Positions 48,931 through 60,290 of a stretch of DNA of 64,000 bases are shown in pieces. The position numbers were made by a program, and so were the translations under genes. Within the stretch, counting starts at the first letter, position 1. The number at the start of each line of letters is the position of its first letter. The stretch is from Girardinichthys multiradiatus (Eukaryota; Chordata; Actinopteri; Cyprinodontiformes; Goodeidae). The notes below the pieces were generated by a model. That model made no database searches, had not been told where the DNA came from, and worked only from the letters and a program-made list of their open reading frames with translations. The stretch lies in contig NC_061796.1 in assembly GCF_021462225.1 (NCBI RefSeq), positions 47,994,891 through 48,058,890 of the forward strand, read 5' to 3'.

Positions 48931-50595
48931 TTCTGTTCACTCTATGGCAATACAGTTTGTAATATAATCACGGCTTCTACAGTCACTCACACTCAAGTGC
49001 AGCCATTCACAGCCACTCATTTGTATTCTCTCCTCACTCATATGCATAGTAAATCCAGTTAGACAAATACGAAAACACAACAGGCAACAAATAATTTTAC
49101 GCAATATATCATTTCTTTACCGTATTACATTATTTCAACCAACAAATATTTTACCCAAAACTGATCAAGACTGTAAATTGAAGAGAAAACAGATATCTAT
49201 TCCACAACACCACCTACACTATTAGCAGGCAAAAGGAGAATAAATATAGATCTCCTTACCTTTTATTTTGGGTCGACCCAGTGGTGTTGTAGAACGACGT
49301 CCACCTCGTAGTCAATTAATTATCCTTTAGTTAGTGCCAAATCCCTCTCCTTTTTTTGGCATTTTCTTTTTCTTTCAAACAAAACCACTTGCGAACACTA
49401 TCTCTATCTGTCTTGTTCTATGACAATTACTATGCTTTTTTCTAAAAGATATATTTAATGCGTTATCTCAGTCACTCACTCATTCAGTTCCGACCAACCT
49501 CCAAGACACCAGAACACATTCAACCCCCAGAAGCGTGTTTTAGTGGTCAGTGTGTGTCTCACAGCTCATGGACTTAAACTATAAATCTTGTCTAATGTTT
49601 GCCGGAGTGTTGTGTGTCCAGATTATGCATTTTTCTAACCCTAACAAGTCTGTTTGTTGGTTATTTCTCCAACTTAACAGCTCATGACCGGTCTTACAGT
49701 TATAATAACTGCTGTTCACAGCTCTTTAAGAAAAACATGTCAAACTCACTGAACTTTCTATATCTTACGGTGTTATTTCCACCGCTTATATTGTTCCTTC
49801 TAAGTTTATGTGTTTATAATCTGAATTTTCACAGATAAATATTTTGTTACTCATCAAAAGCAGCAATCAGCAGTTTATCTGTCAGATTTCCAGATAGAAA
49901 ACTGCACTCAGTCACCTACTTATGAGAAAGCTGCTCTCCAGTCATGCACAAATTTTCACTCACTCCTAACAAGTCTGTAACACAGATTATTTCCTCTGCG
50001 CACAGCTCATGAGTTTTTTACCAAAAAGCCTGGTCTTGCTGAATTTTATGTCAGCTCACAGTTCATTATATCACTTCACAGGACTTATTCTCAGACTATG
50101 TGTTTGTGCTTTTATTACGTCTGTAATCCGGTTTTACTGAGGCAGAACTCACGTAAAACACGGCATTCACACCCAAGTGTTTTGCCTGATCTCAGTGTAT
50201 TTACTTTTCTATAGAATTTAAGGTTTCTCAATTCCTCGGGCCTCAAACCTAGCAAACAGTAGACCTCCGTCGAGGATTACTCTGAACCGCCACGTTCGAG
50301 AAACTACTATATTTTCCACACAACACCACCACTAAGTCTTATAATTCTCTTAAAACAACATCTTATTCACCAGTTTAAATCCTAGTCAACATTTATAACA
50401 CCCTTTTTCTTAAGTTTTAGCAGACTCAGACTTACTTAGACATCAGACACAATATTAATTTAGCCTATCGAAAATCCAAAAGTAGAGTTTTGATTAAACA
50501 GGTTCTGCTTACCTGTTCTGTAGTTTTTGGCTAGCCGTGTCTGATGCCTGTTGGTCCTCGTCAGTGGTCCGAATTTCTTTCGCCTGTTGTTCCAA

Positions 50596-50613
50596 ATCCC
50601 GGACGAGCCACCA
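50596..50613 (-). promoter_or_regulatory. ERV-1 primer-binding site, tRNA-Pro-like
   Basis: On -, two bases after the LTR end comes TGGTGGCTCGTCCGGGAT. It differs at one base from the 18-base complement of the tRNA-Pro 3' end used by many gammaretroviruses (TGGGGG... start). Position and length fit a minus-strand primer site. Confidence 0.8.
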
Positions 50614-50615
50614 AT

Positions 50616-51110
50616 TGTTGAAGCCGTCTCTGCTTCCCCGGGTCCGTTGATTTGGGTAAAGGTTTCAAAGAGTGAAATAAACACAAGTACAATCTACTTT
50701 ATGTTCACCTCTGCAGAGTGAGAGATGGAGACTCCAGCCAAGTATCTGCAAACCCAACTTTGATCAACTCTCTGCTTCCAGCTAGTTTTATTCAGTCTTA
50801 AGGGTTTGTTCAACATATACATATATCATAATAATAATAATAATCATCTTTATTGGTCATTGCACATGTACATTACAATGAAATGTGTCCTCTGCATTTA
50901 ACCCATCCCATGTCACACATGTATAACATAACATAACAGTCCAAATAAGGAATACTTCTGATTGTAACATGCAACTCATCCTCCCCTGTCTCTGGCCTTC
51001 CTTGTCCTCTTCTAATTTATGACCTTGCACTCTCTATGCTTCACTCCCTAAGCTTGACCCCCTTATTTCCACACATTGCAGTTACACACATAGATAGTTT
51101 ATATTCTACA
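50616..51110 (-). mobile_element. ERV-1 5' LTR with internal insertion
   Basis: A 495-bp LTR, - orientation, starting TGTAGAATATAAAC at 51110 and ending CTTCAACA at 50616. It is nearly identical to 589-1043 except for an insertion of about 90 bases (50828-50918) and a deletion of about 30 bases in the GGGAGTGAA region. AATAAA (complement) is near 50789. Confidence 0.88.
50828..50918 (-). mobile_element. Small retroposon tail inserted in the ERV-1 LTR
   Basis: Absent from the LTR at 589-1043. On - it reads GGATGGGTTAAATGCAGAGG ... ACCAATAAAGATGATT and ends in (ATT)n. This is the common 3' end of a fish SINE/LINE group, heavily 5'-truncated. Confidence 0.7.
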
Positions 51111-53015
51111 AGCGTCAGTTGAAACAAAGAGATGGAGCTCCAATTAAAAAGCTGAGAAACAAACCGTTGGAGTTTCAGAACAAAATACACCTTTAGCTTC
51201 TCAGCAGGAGGACTATCTCTCCATTGGGAATCGGGTCAGGAGGCTTCTGCAGCTGATAACCAGAGAGGAAAAGTTGAGTCAAAAGGTTTGCTTGAGCTTG
51301 GTTTTCAGTAGACTCAGCAGCAGAAACAGACAAACTGAATCATATCATCATTTATTTCTCTACACAGATGGTTCTGCTGCCACATCTGACTCCTCATTCA
51401 GAGGTTTGGATCGATTCCTGTGAGGGAGGTGGGAGCGCAAATCACTCTGCTCAGTCATGCAGGGAAATCCCATCCCAGGCATCTGGAATCCCTCGATCCT
51501 GTCTGTTCCCTCTTTGGATTTAAATAGTACGCATGACTGGTTTCCTGTGTGACGCTGAGAGGAGGATGATGAGGACAGAAATCTATCAGATAAATTCATT
51601 TCACACAACAACCAGCAGAGACACAACTCTGCAGCTGCACCTGAATTTTACTCTTTTAAGGTGAAATAGCTTCACTTTTGTCCAGAGAAACCAGTGTCCA
51701 TTTCTTCCAACACACATCTGGAATATCAATCCTTCCATTCCAGCTGTGTGGTGGTCCATCCCAGGTGACCCAAGCCCAGAGAAGCTCCTCTGGGCAGTAT
51801 CAGTTGGACAGAGGTTTCCCAGAGTAATCCCTGCTGCAGCTGGTGATGAATGATGGTTTTGGATGCAGAACTGTCTGATTGATCAGAGATAACTCCTGAT
51901 AAACTCAGGCTGCTGTCTGAATCTTTCAGATTTCCTGAATGATTTTATGATGTTCTGCTCTGCTCAAAGGTGCAATGTTCAATCAGTTACTCACAACTTG
52001 GAGATCCTCTGAACATCTGTGCTCCTCAGAAAGTCTCTCTGAGTTTCTGTCTGAAATGCAGGAATCAAAGTTAAAAAGTCAAACCTTAAAATATCTTCTG
52101 TTCATTTTGTCTTAACAGTAACCATTTCTCTGTATCTGACCTGAAGAAACTCCTCCATTTCTATTTCTCTTTGTGTAAAGCTGGCCTTCAGCATCAACCT
52201 GCTTCCTCCTCCTTGTCCTCCTCATCCTCCTCCTTTGGGAAGAGCTGAGGCTGACAGGATGGAGCTGAGGACGTCCACTTCCTTCTTGTTTATCTCTTTT
52301 CGTCACAGGTGTTTGACTCTGCTGTCAGCAGGTAAGCAGGCGTCTCTTGTTCTTCTCCTCTGAGTGACAGACAGCAGCTCTGAGGTCACATCTCAAACTT
52401 CTATCTATTTCCTCCTCCTGACGGCTGACTGGGAATGCAGTTCCTGATCCAGGAGTGGAGGAAAGACTCTGTTCTCACCTTCCTTCAGGTTTCTGCAGGA
52501 ACACAGACTCTTGAAGAACATCCTTTGGTTTCTCAATAAAATTCTGATTGTGTTCTTACTTGCAAAGCATTTTGACTTTCTTCTTCAGATGTCCTGCCTG
52601 TTATCATCTGAAATTAGCTGAATGAGCAGAAGGTTTTCAAAGAAACAAAATGCTCCTGCCCTCTCAATCTCTCCCCACATCAGGTGTTTTTCAGGCATCA
52701 CTCCCGTTTAAAGTTTATATTTTGATCTTTTATCCTGAGATCCAAACTTTCCTTCGGCTCACTCATCCAGAAGACTCTCCAGTAAAGATAAAAACTCGCA
52801 GCAAAGAAATCAAATTGTAATCCCATCTTCCAACAAGAAACTGACGGCTTATGGATTTCTCTCTTTTGATCCCCAAACTTTTAATTTCCTCCCATAAACT
52901 GTGATGGATGAACTGGTGATCGGAACCAGCGAAGCCACACAGATTAGTGTACCACAATCTCATCTGTTTGCCAAAGTCTTCTAGAGTCAAATGTGAGTCC
53001 TTCTAACAGCTGAGA
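51111..53015. other. Intergenic DNA; repeat fragment near 51.7 kb
   Basis: 51690-51800 matches the dispersed repeat at 1215-1490. The segment 52260-52335 (ATG, about 25 codons, then a donor-like CAGGTAAGC) could mimic a first exon, but the peptide is not convincingly hydrophobic. Nothing else is supported. Confidence 0.3.
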
Positions 53016-53019
53016 CTGG

Positions 53020-53265
53020 TCCAAACTAGGTCATCAACAGAACAATGATCCCAAGCACAGCAGATCAAAAAAAAATCAAGATCTTTCAATGGCCTAGTCA
53101 AAGTCCAGACCTCAACCTGACTACTGTAGTGGGACCTTTAGAGAGCTGAGCAGAAACATAATTGAACTGAAGAAACGCTGCAGAGAAGAGTGGACCAGAA
53201 CCCTCCACAACGATGTGAGAGATTGATGAAGTCAGACAGAAAATCTCCTGAGAGATACTTAAGAG
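53020..53265 (+). mobile_element. Tc1-like transposase relic, C-terminal part
   Basis: AACAATGATCCCAAGCACAG (53041-53060) encodes the N-N-D-P-K-H block of Tc1 transposases, followed by TGGCCTAGTCAAAGTCCAGA (W-P-S-Q-S-P-D-L-N) at about 53090, then a degraded tail. Same lineage as the relic at 6.4-7.1 kb. Confidence 0.65.
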
Positions 53266-53276
53266 GTTCTGTAGAT

Positions 53277-53768
53277 GTTCTACAGTCTGCTGATGGAGGT
53301 TCTATGGGCTGCTGAGGGAAGTTCTACGGCCTGCAGGGGGAGGTTCTATGGGCTGCTGAGGGAGGTTCTATGGCCTGCAGGGGGAGGTTCTATGGGCTAC
53401 TGAAGGAGGTTCTACGGCCTGCAGGGGGAGGTTCTATGGGCTGCTGAGGGAGGTTCTACGGCCTGCAGGGGGAGGTTCTATGGGCTGCTGAGGGAGGTTG
53501 TACGGGCTGCTGAAGGAGGTTCTACGGCCTGCAGGGGGAGGTTCTATGGGCTGCTGAAGGAGGTTCTATGGGCTGCTGAGGGAGGTTCTACGGCTTGCAG
53601 GGGGAGGTTCTATGGGCTGCTGAGGGAGGTTCTACGGCCTGCAGGGGGAGGTTCTATGGGCTGCTGAGGGAGGTTCTATGGCCTGCAGGGGGAGGTTCTA
53701 TGGGCTGCTGAAGGAGGTTCTACGACCTGCAGGGGGAGGTTCTATGGGCTGCTGAGGGAGGTTCTACA
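53277..53768 (+). repeat. 22-bp minisatellite array A
   Basis: About 22 tandem copies of AGGTTCTA(T/C)GG(G/C)CTGC followed by TGAGGG or AGGGGG. The two variants mostly alternate, giving a 44-bp higher-order unit. The reverse complement of this unit forms the larger array at 58.2-60.3 kb. Confidence 0.9.
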
Positions 53769-55120
53769 ATCTGAACATAGACAATATTGGCAGCAGTGAT
53801 GTGTTCACACATGGCCTCTCCAATCAGAGAGACACAGATCATTATTGGTTAGGAAAGAGCTTCAGCTTTGGCAATTTGCAAACCAGGTTCTGTTGGGTTC
53901 CTGGTCAGCTGCCGTTTTCATTTAGTTTAATCCGCCTTGCGTAACTAATACACCCCAGAGAATAAAGGAAATGCATCTCCTTTATTGTGGTTTATAGACT
54001 GTCTGAGGACACAGCTCTCACATTTCTCTTGTAAAACAGCTGCTGTCCTCTTCAATCTGAGGAGGTGATTCTTCAGGGAGCATCTGCTGAGGCCAGGTGT
54101 CAAACATGTTTTTCATTAGAAAACATTATAGCTGGCCTTATTTTCATCACTCCCTCTGTCTGCATGGGACTCCCTATAAATAAAGGTTATAATGGTGAAT
54201 CAACAAAGTGCTCTATTTTAACTACAGTGCATTCATGCTGCCTCTACATGCAAAAATTCCTCATTCAATGAATCGCTGCAGGAGTAAACATCTGACAAGA
54301 AGCCACATAAAACCTGAGAACATACGACCAGAATGAGGAAGGTCATTATAAACTACAACCAGGTGTGTCGGACAGCAGAAAGCTGAAAGGAACAAACTGA
54401 AGGTTTGATGGAAGCAAATGAAACAGAACCAAAATCAAGCCTGCAAAGTGCAACATTAAAGTCACAGCAAACAGAACCTCACTAAAAACTGACTGATAAT
54501 ACAAAAAGCACAAAAGCAGAACAATAAATCCCAAACATTCTGGCCCAGAAGCTACGACCACAGACAATAACGGCCATTAAAGAGAAACTGAGTCTGTTAG
54601 AAAGCAGGAAAGAAAAGACCAATCAGTTGATGCAGCTTCATTAGAGATTTGACACGTGGATCTTCATAGATTAACCTCTTTAATAACGAAAAAAAATCCT
54701 GAAAACATAAACAGGATTGTGGACAGAAAGATTCACATAGAGTCTGAAACATGTTTTAGAAAACTGTTCTGCCTTTTAAATGAGCCTGTGTTGAAAGCCT
54801 CTGTGAGTTTTCATCAGTTTCAGACTAATGAGGAAAAACTGCTGTTAATAAACAGATTTCCCAAATCCAGTTTGTTCCTTCATTGCAGCAGATCCAGTGA
54901 AGCTGGAAACTTTATTAACAATCTGATGGAGACCAAAATAAATAGTTTTCATAAGAAAGGTGCCAAAGCAGCAGAAGATCATTAAAATATTCTATTCCCG
55001 TGTTAAAGCTCTGAAACCTGCTTCTGTCCGTCAGTCTGTACAGCTTCATTTTCTTCACGCTTCACTGCAGCTTTCCATCTTCAGCTGTTCGGCTGCAGCT
55101 CCATGTTCTTCTTTGTTTCA
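53769..55120. other. Intergenic DNA
   Basis: About 1.35 kb. A 109-residue + frame (54656-54985) has no recognisable domain. No repeat boundary seen. Confidence 0.35.
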
Positions 55121-55121
55121 G

Positions 55122-55189
55122 ATAAAGTGACAGAGCTGCTGCAGGAGAAGCTGTTCACGTACGGACCTTCAGCTCTAAACTGGAAATGA
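55122..55189 (+). CDS. Candidate terminal coding exon, function unknown
   Basis: A strong acceptor (TTCTTCTTTGTTTCAG, 55106-55121) is followed by a 68-base open segment. With one base carried from a previous exon it reads DKVTELLQEKLFTYGPSALN, then WK and a TGA at 55187-55189. It looks like the last coding exon of a gene, but I found no upstream exon and do not recognise the peptide. Repeat-derived sequence or chance are real alternatives. Confidence 0.3.
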
Positions 55190-56159
55190 AGAACAGAACC
55201 GAAGACTTTGAGCTCTAGGTGCTTTTTAAACGACAAACTCCTTACAAAGATAACAACAAAATTAACTTTAACATTAGAGTAACTCAGGGTGGATGAAGAA
55301 AACCACCACAAAGTTTCAACCATCTGACCAAGGAAAATGGCCAAGATGTTCAGGGACAACCCAGGAACCATCCATGAACTAAAAAACCTCTGGAGAATCA
55401 GTACTACAGTCCCCAGTGTGGCCCGTTTAACATTAACACAGACTTAGAGTCTGCTGACAAAGAAAGGTGCTCCTGGTCCAGAATCAGTACCTTCAATCTG
55501 GACTAAAATGTGCAGTGGCCAACATGGACAAAGCAAATGTTTTCAGAATCAGAACCAGCTTAATTGCCAAGTTTGTGACACAAACTATAAATGTGACTCT
55601 TGTACACTTTGCTCTGAGTGAAGATTTGTTTTTCTTTTCCAATATAAATGGAAGTAAAAACTATAAAATCTCTTTTAAATGTATATTTATACCCATGTGA
55701 CTTTATAGAGAAGATAATGTGAGATCAGTCCAAGTATGTATGATGTTGTTCTGGAGTTCTGACTGTCAAGAATTCATCAGAGAAACAGCCTGGAGGAAGA
55801 AACTGTCTCTGTGGCGGCTGGTTTTAGCAGACAGCGCTCTGTAGCGCCACCTGAAGGTAAAAGCCCAACTTTGTGTGCAGGATGTGTGGGGTCCGCAGAG
55901 ATGATAGATGCCCTTTACTAGACTTGTACAAGTTCTGCATCCGCCCTGATGATTCTCTCTGCAGACCTGATTATTTGTTGCAGTCTGGACTTGTCCTGTT
56001 TCGTGGATGAGCCAAACCACACTGAGACGAACGAAGACAGGACAAATGCATGGACCAGCTTTTCAGCGTCATTCCTGGACAGGATATTCCTAATTTTGCC
56101 AGTATTACAGAGATGAAAGAAAGAAATCCTAGAATTCTGTTAAATATGGGATATTATAT
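55190..56159. other. Intergenic DNA
   Basis: About 970 bases. A - frame at 55766-56020 (84 residues) shows no domain I recognise. Nothing else. Confidence 0.35.
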
Positions 56160-56695
56160 TATCTGTGGGTCGGCGCTGGGACAGCTCAATTCGTGGCTGT
56201 GGCCGGGAGAAGCATGACGCTGCCTGCAAGAAGACAGCATGCCGGAGGGAGCCAGGGGGTACTGCGAGGAAGCCCCTGGCTCCGGCCATAAAAGCCTGCC
56301 ATGGCGGTTGCCACTGTTTTTGTGGAAGCTGTTTGTGCAATATGTCTTCGTCATCCTTTCAGCATGTCACACACACACAGTGCTATTTATTTTCCATCTC
56401 AAGTAAATACAGCCACCTTATGTTATGGGTCTAACGCTGTTTATTAAATAATAACCCGCAATGACATCATCATTCAAAAGTAACAAGCTATAACAATAAT
56501 GACATCCCATTTGCTGATAAACAGCATTGGTTTCCACAAAAACAGCGGCGACCGCCGTGGCAAGCTTTTACAGCCGGTCTGGCACCGGAACCCCCTGGCA
56601 TGCTGTCTTCTGGCAGGCAGCGTCATGCTTCTGCCGGCCACTGCCACGAATTGAGCTCCGCCCTGCTGTCCCAGAGCCACCCCATAGATAAAACT
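56160..56695. mobile_element. Foldback element with 165-bp inverted arms
   Basis: 56163-56335 and 56525-56690 are diverged reverse complements (shared blocks GAAGCATGACGCTGCCTGC, AAGACAGCATGCC and GTTTTTGTGGAA). The terminal pair is TTATCTGTGGG/TTATCTATGGG. A loop of about 190 bases lies between. It is much more GC-rich in the arms than the surroundings. Non-coding: the small frames over the arms are mirror artefacts. No target duplication found. Confidence 0.7.
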
Positions 56696-57004
56696 TTGCC
56701 CCTTCATTTGAATATAAGAACATGAAATAAAAAGAGCTCAAAATGAAAAACAGGGTTAAAAAGTAAAAGTCACTGAAATACGTAAAGTAGCATAACAAAA
56801 TAAAAGTGTCATAAAATAAAACTGCATTATGAAATAAATAAATAAATATTTAAGTAAATTAAATAAATCTTGAAATGAATTAAATAAAATAAGATGAAAA
56901 TTTCTTTTAACATAATTATTTTCTTTTATTTCAGATATTTATTAATAATTTCTCAATAGCAGTATTTATTTATTTAATTTTGAATGAAACGGCTCTCCTT
57001 AGGT
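56696..57004. other. AT-rich spacer
   Basis: About 310 bases dominated by AAATAAAT-type low complexity (56800-56960). Nothing else. Confidence 0.5.
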
Positions 57005-57700
57005 CCACGTTAAGTGATTGACTAAGCAGTTTCTTTTTTAAAGACTCCGGTCCAAAGATGACAACTTCTGTCTTGTCTGAATTTAGAAGCAGAAAATTTA
57101 AAGTCATCCAAGTTTTTATGTCTTCAAGACCTGCTTGTACTCTATCTAACTGGTTGGGTTCATCAGGATTTATGGATAAGTAAAGCTGAGTATCATCAGC
57201 ATAACAGTAAAAATTTATCCTATGCTGCCTGATAATTTAACCTATTGGAAGCATAAATATAGTAAAGAGAATTGGCCCAAGTACTGAACCCTGTGGTACT
57301 CCACAATTAACCCTGGAGTTTAAAGATGATTTATCATTTACATGAACAAACTGGAATCTGTCAGACAGATAAGATGTAAACCAGCCTAGCGCTGTTCCCC
57401 TGATCCCTACAGCATATTCCAGCCTTTTTAAGAGAATATTATGGTCGACTGGATCAAATGCAGCACTGAGATCTAACAGAACCAGAACAGACACAAGTCC
57501 ATTATCTGAGGCCATAAGAATATCATTAGTGACTTTCAGCAGAGCTGTTTCACTGCTATGATGAGCTCTGAAACCTGACTGAAACTCTTGGATATAGTTC
57601 TGTAATTTAGGATATTATCTTGATTAAGAGAAGGTTTCTTAAGTAAAGGTTTAATTACAGCTACCTTAAAAGCCAAGTGTTGCTACAATCAGATATTGCT
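57005..57700 (-). pseudogene. L2-type LINE reverse transcriptase fragment
   Basis: Read on -: VIKPLLKKPSLN (about 57650), [21 protein letters not shown] (about 57560), [18 protein letters not shown] (about 57450), [16 protein letters not shown] (about 57290), then past an in-frame TAA at about 57238 YCYADDTQLYLS (about 57205) and TEVVIFGPE (about 57070). These are RT motifs 2 to 7 in order, with the YADD catalytic pair intact. Clade by motif style: L2/CR1. 5' truncated, with one stop and an indel near 57600. No endonuclease present. Confidence 0.88.
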
Positions 57701-58245
57701 AAATGATTAATCATTCATGAGACAGAATATGGGTCATTCTGACAGAGTTGATGGAATCTGTAACTTCCTTCCTCTCTTAAGGTCAATATTTTGCATCTTT
57801 CTGCATATTTTATCATTCATAAGTTGGTGAAAGCTTCCACTTAGAGTTCTGCTGGCAATGCTGTAAAATTTCTCTTTTCTCTTTAAATTAAAAGTTCCAA
57901 CTGTGACTGGCGGCTCTCTGTGTCCTGGTTAATAGAAAGGTTAATGAGCTGCAAGGAGTCAGCTGCTCACTGGCCTTTTCCAGCTCGCAGCAAAGCAGCT
58001 TCATCTGAATGTATGGATGCCCATGGCCTTTAATTGCTGCTGGAATTTAAACATGGCCTTTTAAACACTGGCCTTTAGGTCAACTCACAGGTATCTGCAG
58101 GAAACTCTGAAGAAGGACCCATCAGTTATCAATATGGACATTTGGGTTCTTGGCAAACTCCAAACAAATGATGTTTCAGGATAGACGGTTTTCCATCTTC
58201 ACCCTGGTTCTCTTTAAAAGATGCAGATCCAGTAAGTGAAAAACC
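57701..58245. other. Spacer before minisatellite B
   Basis: About 540 bases with no supported gene. It may include L2 sequence too degraded to read. Confidence 0.35.
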
Positions 58246-60290
58246 ACCATCAGCTGGTAGAACCTCCTTCGGCAACCTGTAGAACCTCGTACAGCATCCC
58301 ATAGAACCTCCTACAGTATCCCGTAGAACCTCCTTTGGCAGCCTGTAGAACCTCGTACAGCATCCCATAGAACCCCCTACATCATCCCGTAGAACCTCCT
58401 TTGGCAACCTGTAGAACCTCGTACAGCATCCCATAGAACCTCGTACAGCATCCTGTAAAACCTCCTTTGGCAGCCTGTAGTACCTCCTTCAGCATCCTGT
58501 AGAACCTCCTTCAGCATCCTGTAGAACCTTCTTCGGCATCCTGTGGAACATTCTGTAGAACCTTCTTTGGCATCCTGTAGAAACGTCTCCGGCCTCCTGT
58601 AGAATTTCCTTCGGCAGCCTGTAGAACCTCCTTCGGCATCCCGTAGAACCTCCTTCGGCATCCCGTAGAATCTCCCTTGGCATCTTGTAGAACCTCCTAT
58701 GGCATCCTGTAGAACCTCCTTCAGCATCCTGTAGAACATTCTTCGGCATCCTGTGGAACATTCTGTAGAACCTTTTTTGGCATCCTGTAGAAACTTCTCC
58801 GGCATCCTGTAGAATTTCCTTCGGCAGCCTGTAGAACCTTCTTCAGCAGCCTGTAGAATTTCCAACGGCATACTGTAGAACCTCCTACGACAGCCTGTAG
58901 AACCTCCTTCGGCATCCCGTAGAACCTCCCTTGGCATCTTGTAGAACCTCCTATGGCATCCTGTAGAATCTCCTTCAGCAGCCTGTAGAACCTTCTTCAG
59001 CAGCCTGTAGAACCGCCTTCAGCATCCTCTAGAACTTCCTATGGAATCCCGTAGAACCTCCTTCGGCCTCCCGTAGAACCTCCTACAGCATCCCATAGAA
59101 CTTACCATGGCATCTTGTAGAACCTCCCACGGCATCCTATAGAACCTCCTAAAGCCTCCTGTAGAACCTCCTTCAGCTTCCTGTAGAACCTCCTATGGCA
59201 GCCTGTAGAACCTCCTTCGGCATCCCATAGAACGTCCTTCGGCATCCCGTAGAACCTACTTCGGCAGCCCGTAGAACCTCCTACGGCATCCCATAGAACT
59301 TACCTTGGCATCTTGTAGAACCTCCTACGACATCCTGTAGAACCTCCTTCAGCCTCCTGTAGAACCTCCTATGGCAGCCTTTGGAACCTCCTTCATCAGC
59401 CTGTAGAATCTTCTTCAGCTTCCTGTAGAACCTTCTTCAGCAACCTGTAGAACCTTCTTCAGCAGCCTGTAGAACCTCCTACGGCATACTGTACAACCTC
59501 CTACAACAGCCTGTAGAACTTACCTTGGCATCTTGTAGAACCTCCTACAGCATCCTGTAGAACTTCCTACAGCGGCCTTTAGAACCTTCTTCAGCATCCC
59601 AAGGAACCTACTACTGCATCCTATGGAACCTCCTTCAGTTTCCTGTAGAACCTCCTACAGCATCTTGTAGAACCTCCTACGGCAGCCTGTAGAACCTCCT
59701 TCGGCAGCCTCTAGGACCTTCTTCAGCTTCCTGTAGAACCTTCCTCAGCAGCCTGTAGAACCATCTTCAGCAGCCTGTAGAACCTACTATGGCATACTGT
59801 AGAACCTCCTACGACAGCCTGTAGAACATCCTTCAGCTTTCTGTAGAACCTTCTTCAGCAGCCTGTAGAACCTTCTTCAGCAACATGTAGAACCTCCGGC
59901 ATCTTCTAGAACTTTCTTTGGCATCCTGTAGAACCTCCTACAGCATCATATGGAACCTTCTTCAGCTTCCTGTAGAACCTTCCTCAGCAACCTGTAGAAC
60001 CTTCTTCAGCAGCCTGTAGAACCTTCTTCAGCAGCCTGTAGAATCTCCTACGGCATACTGTAGAACCTCCTACGACAGCCTGTAGAACCTTCTTCAGCAT
60101 CCCGAGGAACCTACTACAGCATCCTATGGAACCTCCTTCAGTTTCCTGTAGAACCTTCTTCAGCTTCCTGTAGAACCTTCTTCAGCTTCCTGTAGAACTT
60201 TCTTCAGCAGCCTGTAGAACCTTCTTCAGCAGCCTGGAGAACTTTGTTCAGCTTCCTGTAGTACGTTATGCAGCAGCTTCTAGAACCTCA
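58246..60290 (-). repeat. 22-bp minisatellite array B
   Basis: About 90 tandem copies of a 22-bp unit, on + TAGAACCTCCTTCGGCATCC plus two bases, with variants at the CAGCC/CATCC and CTCC/TTCTT positions and occasional short units. Its reverse complement is the unit of array A at 53.3 kb. The - strand stays open in all three frames for long stretches because the unit lacks stops. The resulting 22-residue repeats are not evidence for a protein. Confidence 0.92.

Larger units (their letters stand above)
47346..51110 (-). mobile_element. ERV-1: 5' half of a gammaretrovirus-like provirus
   Basis: Read on -, the order is 5' LTR (51110-50616), primer-binding site, leader with splice-donor-like CAGGTAAGC (about 50507), a long non-coding leader with repeated CTAACAAGTCTG/CAGCTCATG words, gag, then the start of protease, ending at the telomere-like repeat. 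Reverse transcriptase, integrase, env and 3' LTR are absent. Stops and frameshifts run through gag. The solo LTR at 589-1043 belongs to the same family. Confidence 0.85.

Noticed and set aside
52260..52335. First exon with signal peptide and splice donor
   Set aside because: ATG and CAGGTAAGC are present, but the peptide (MELRTSTSFLFISFRHRC...) has charged residues inside the would-be hydrophobic core and no partner exon was found.
54656..54985. 109-residue + frame as a gene
   Set aside because: No domain, no splice or promoter context, and a composition typical of chance frames in AT-rich DNA.
58129..58937. Overlapping - strand frames with 22-residue repeats (GSTGCRRRFYRMPKEVLQ-type)
   Set aside because: All three frames are open because the 22-bp unit has no stop in any frame. 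This is repeat translation, not a gene.
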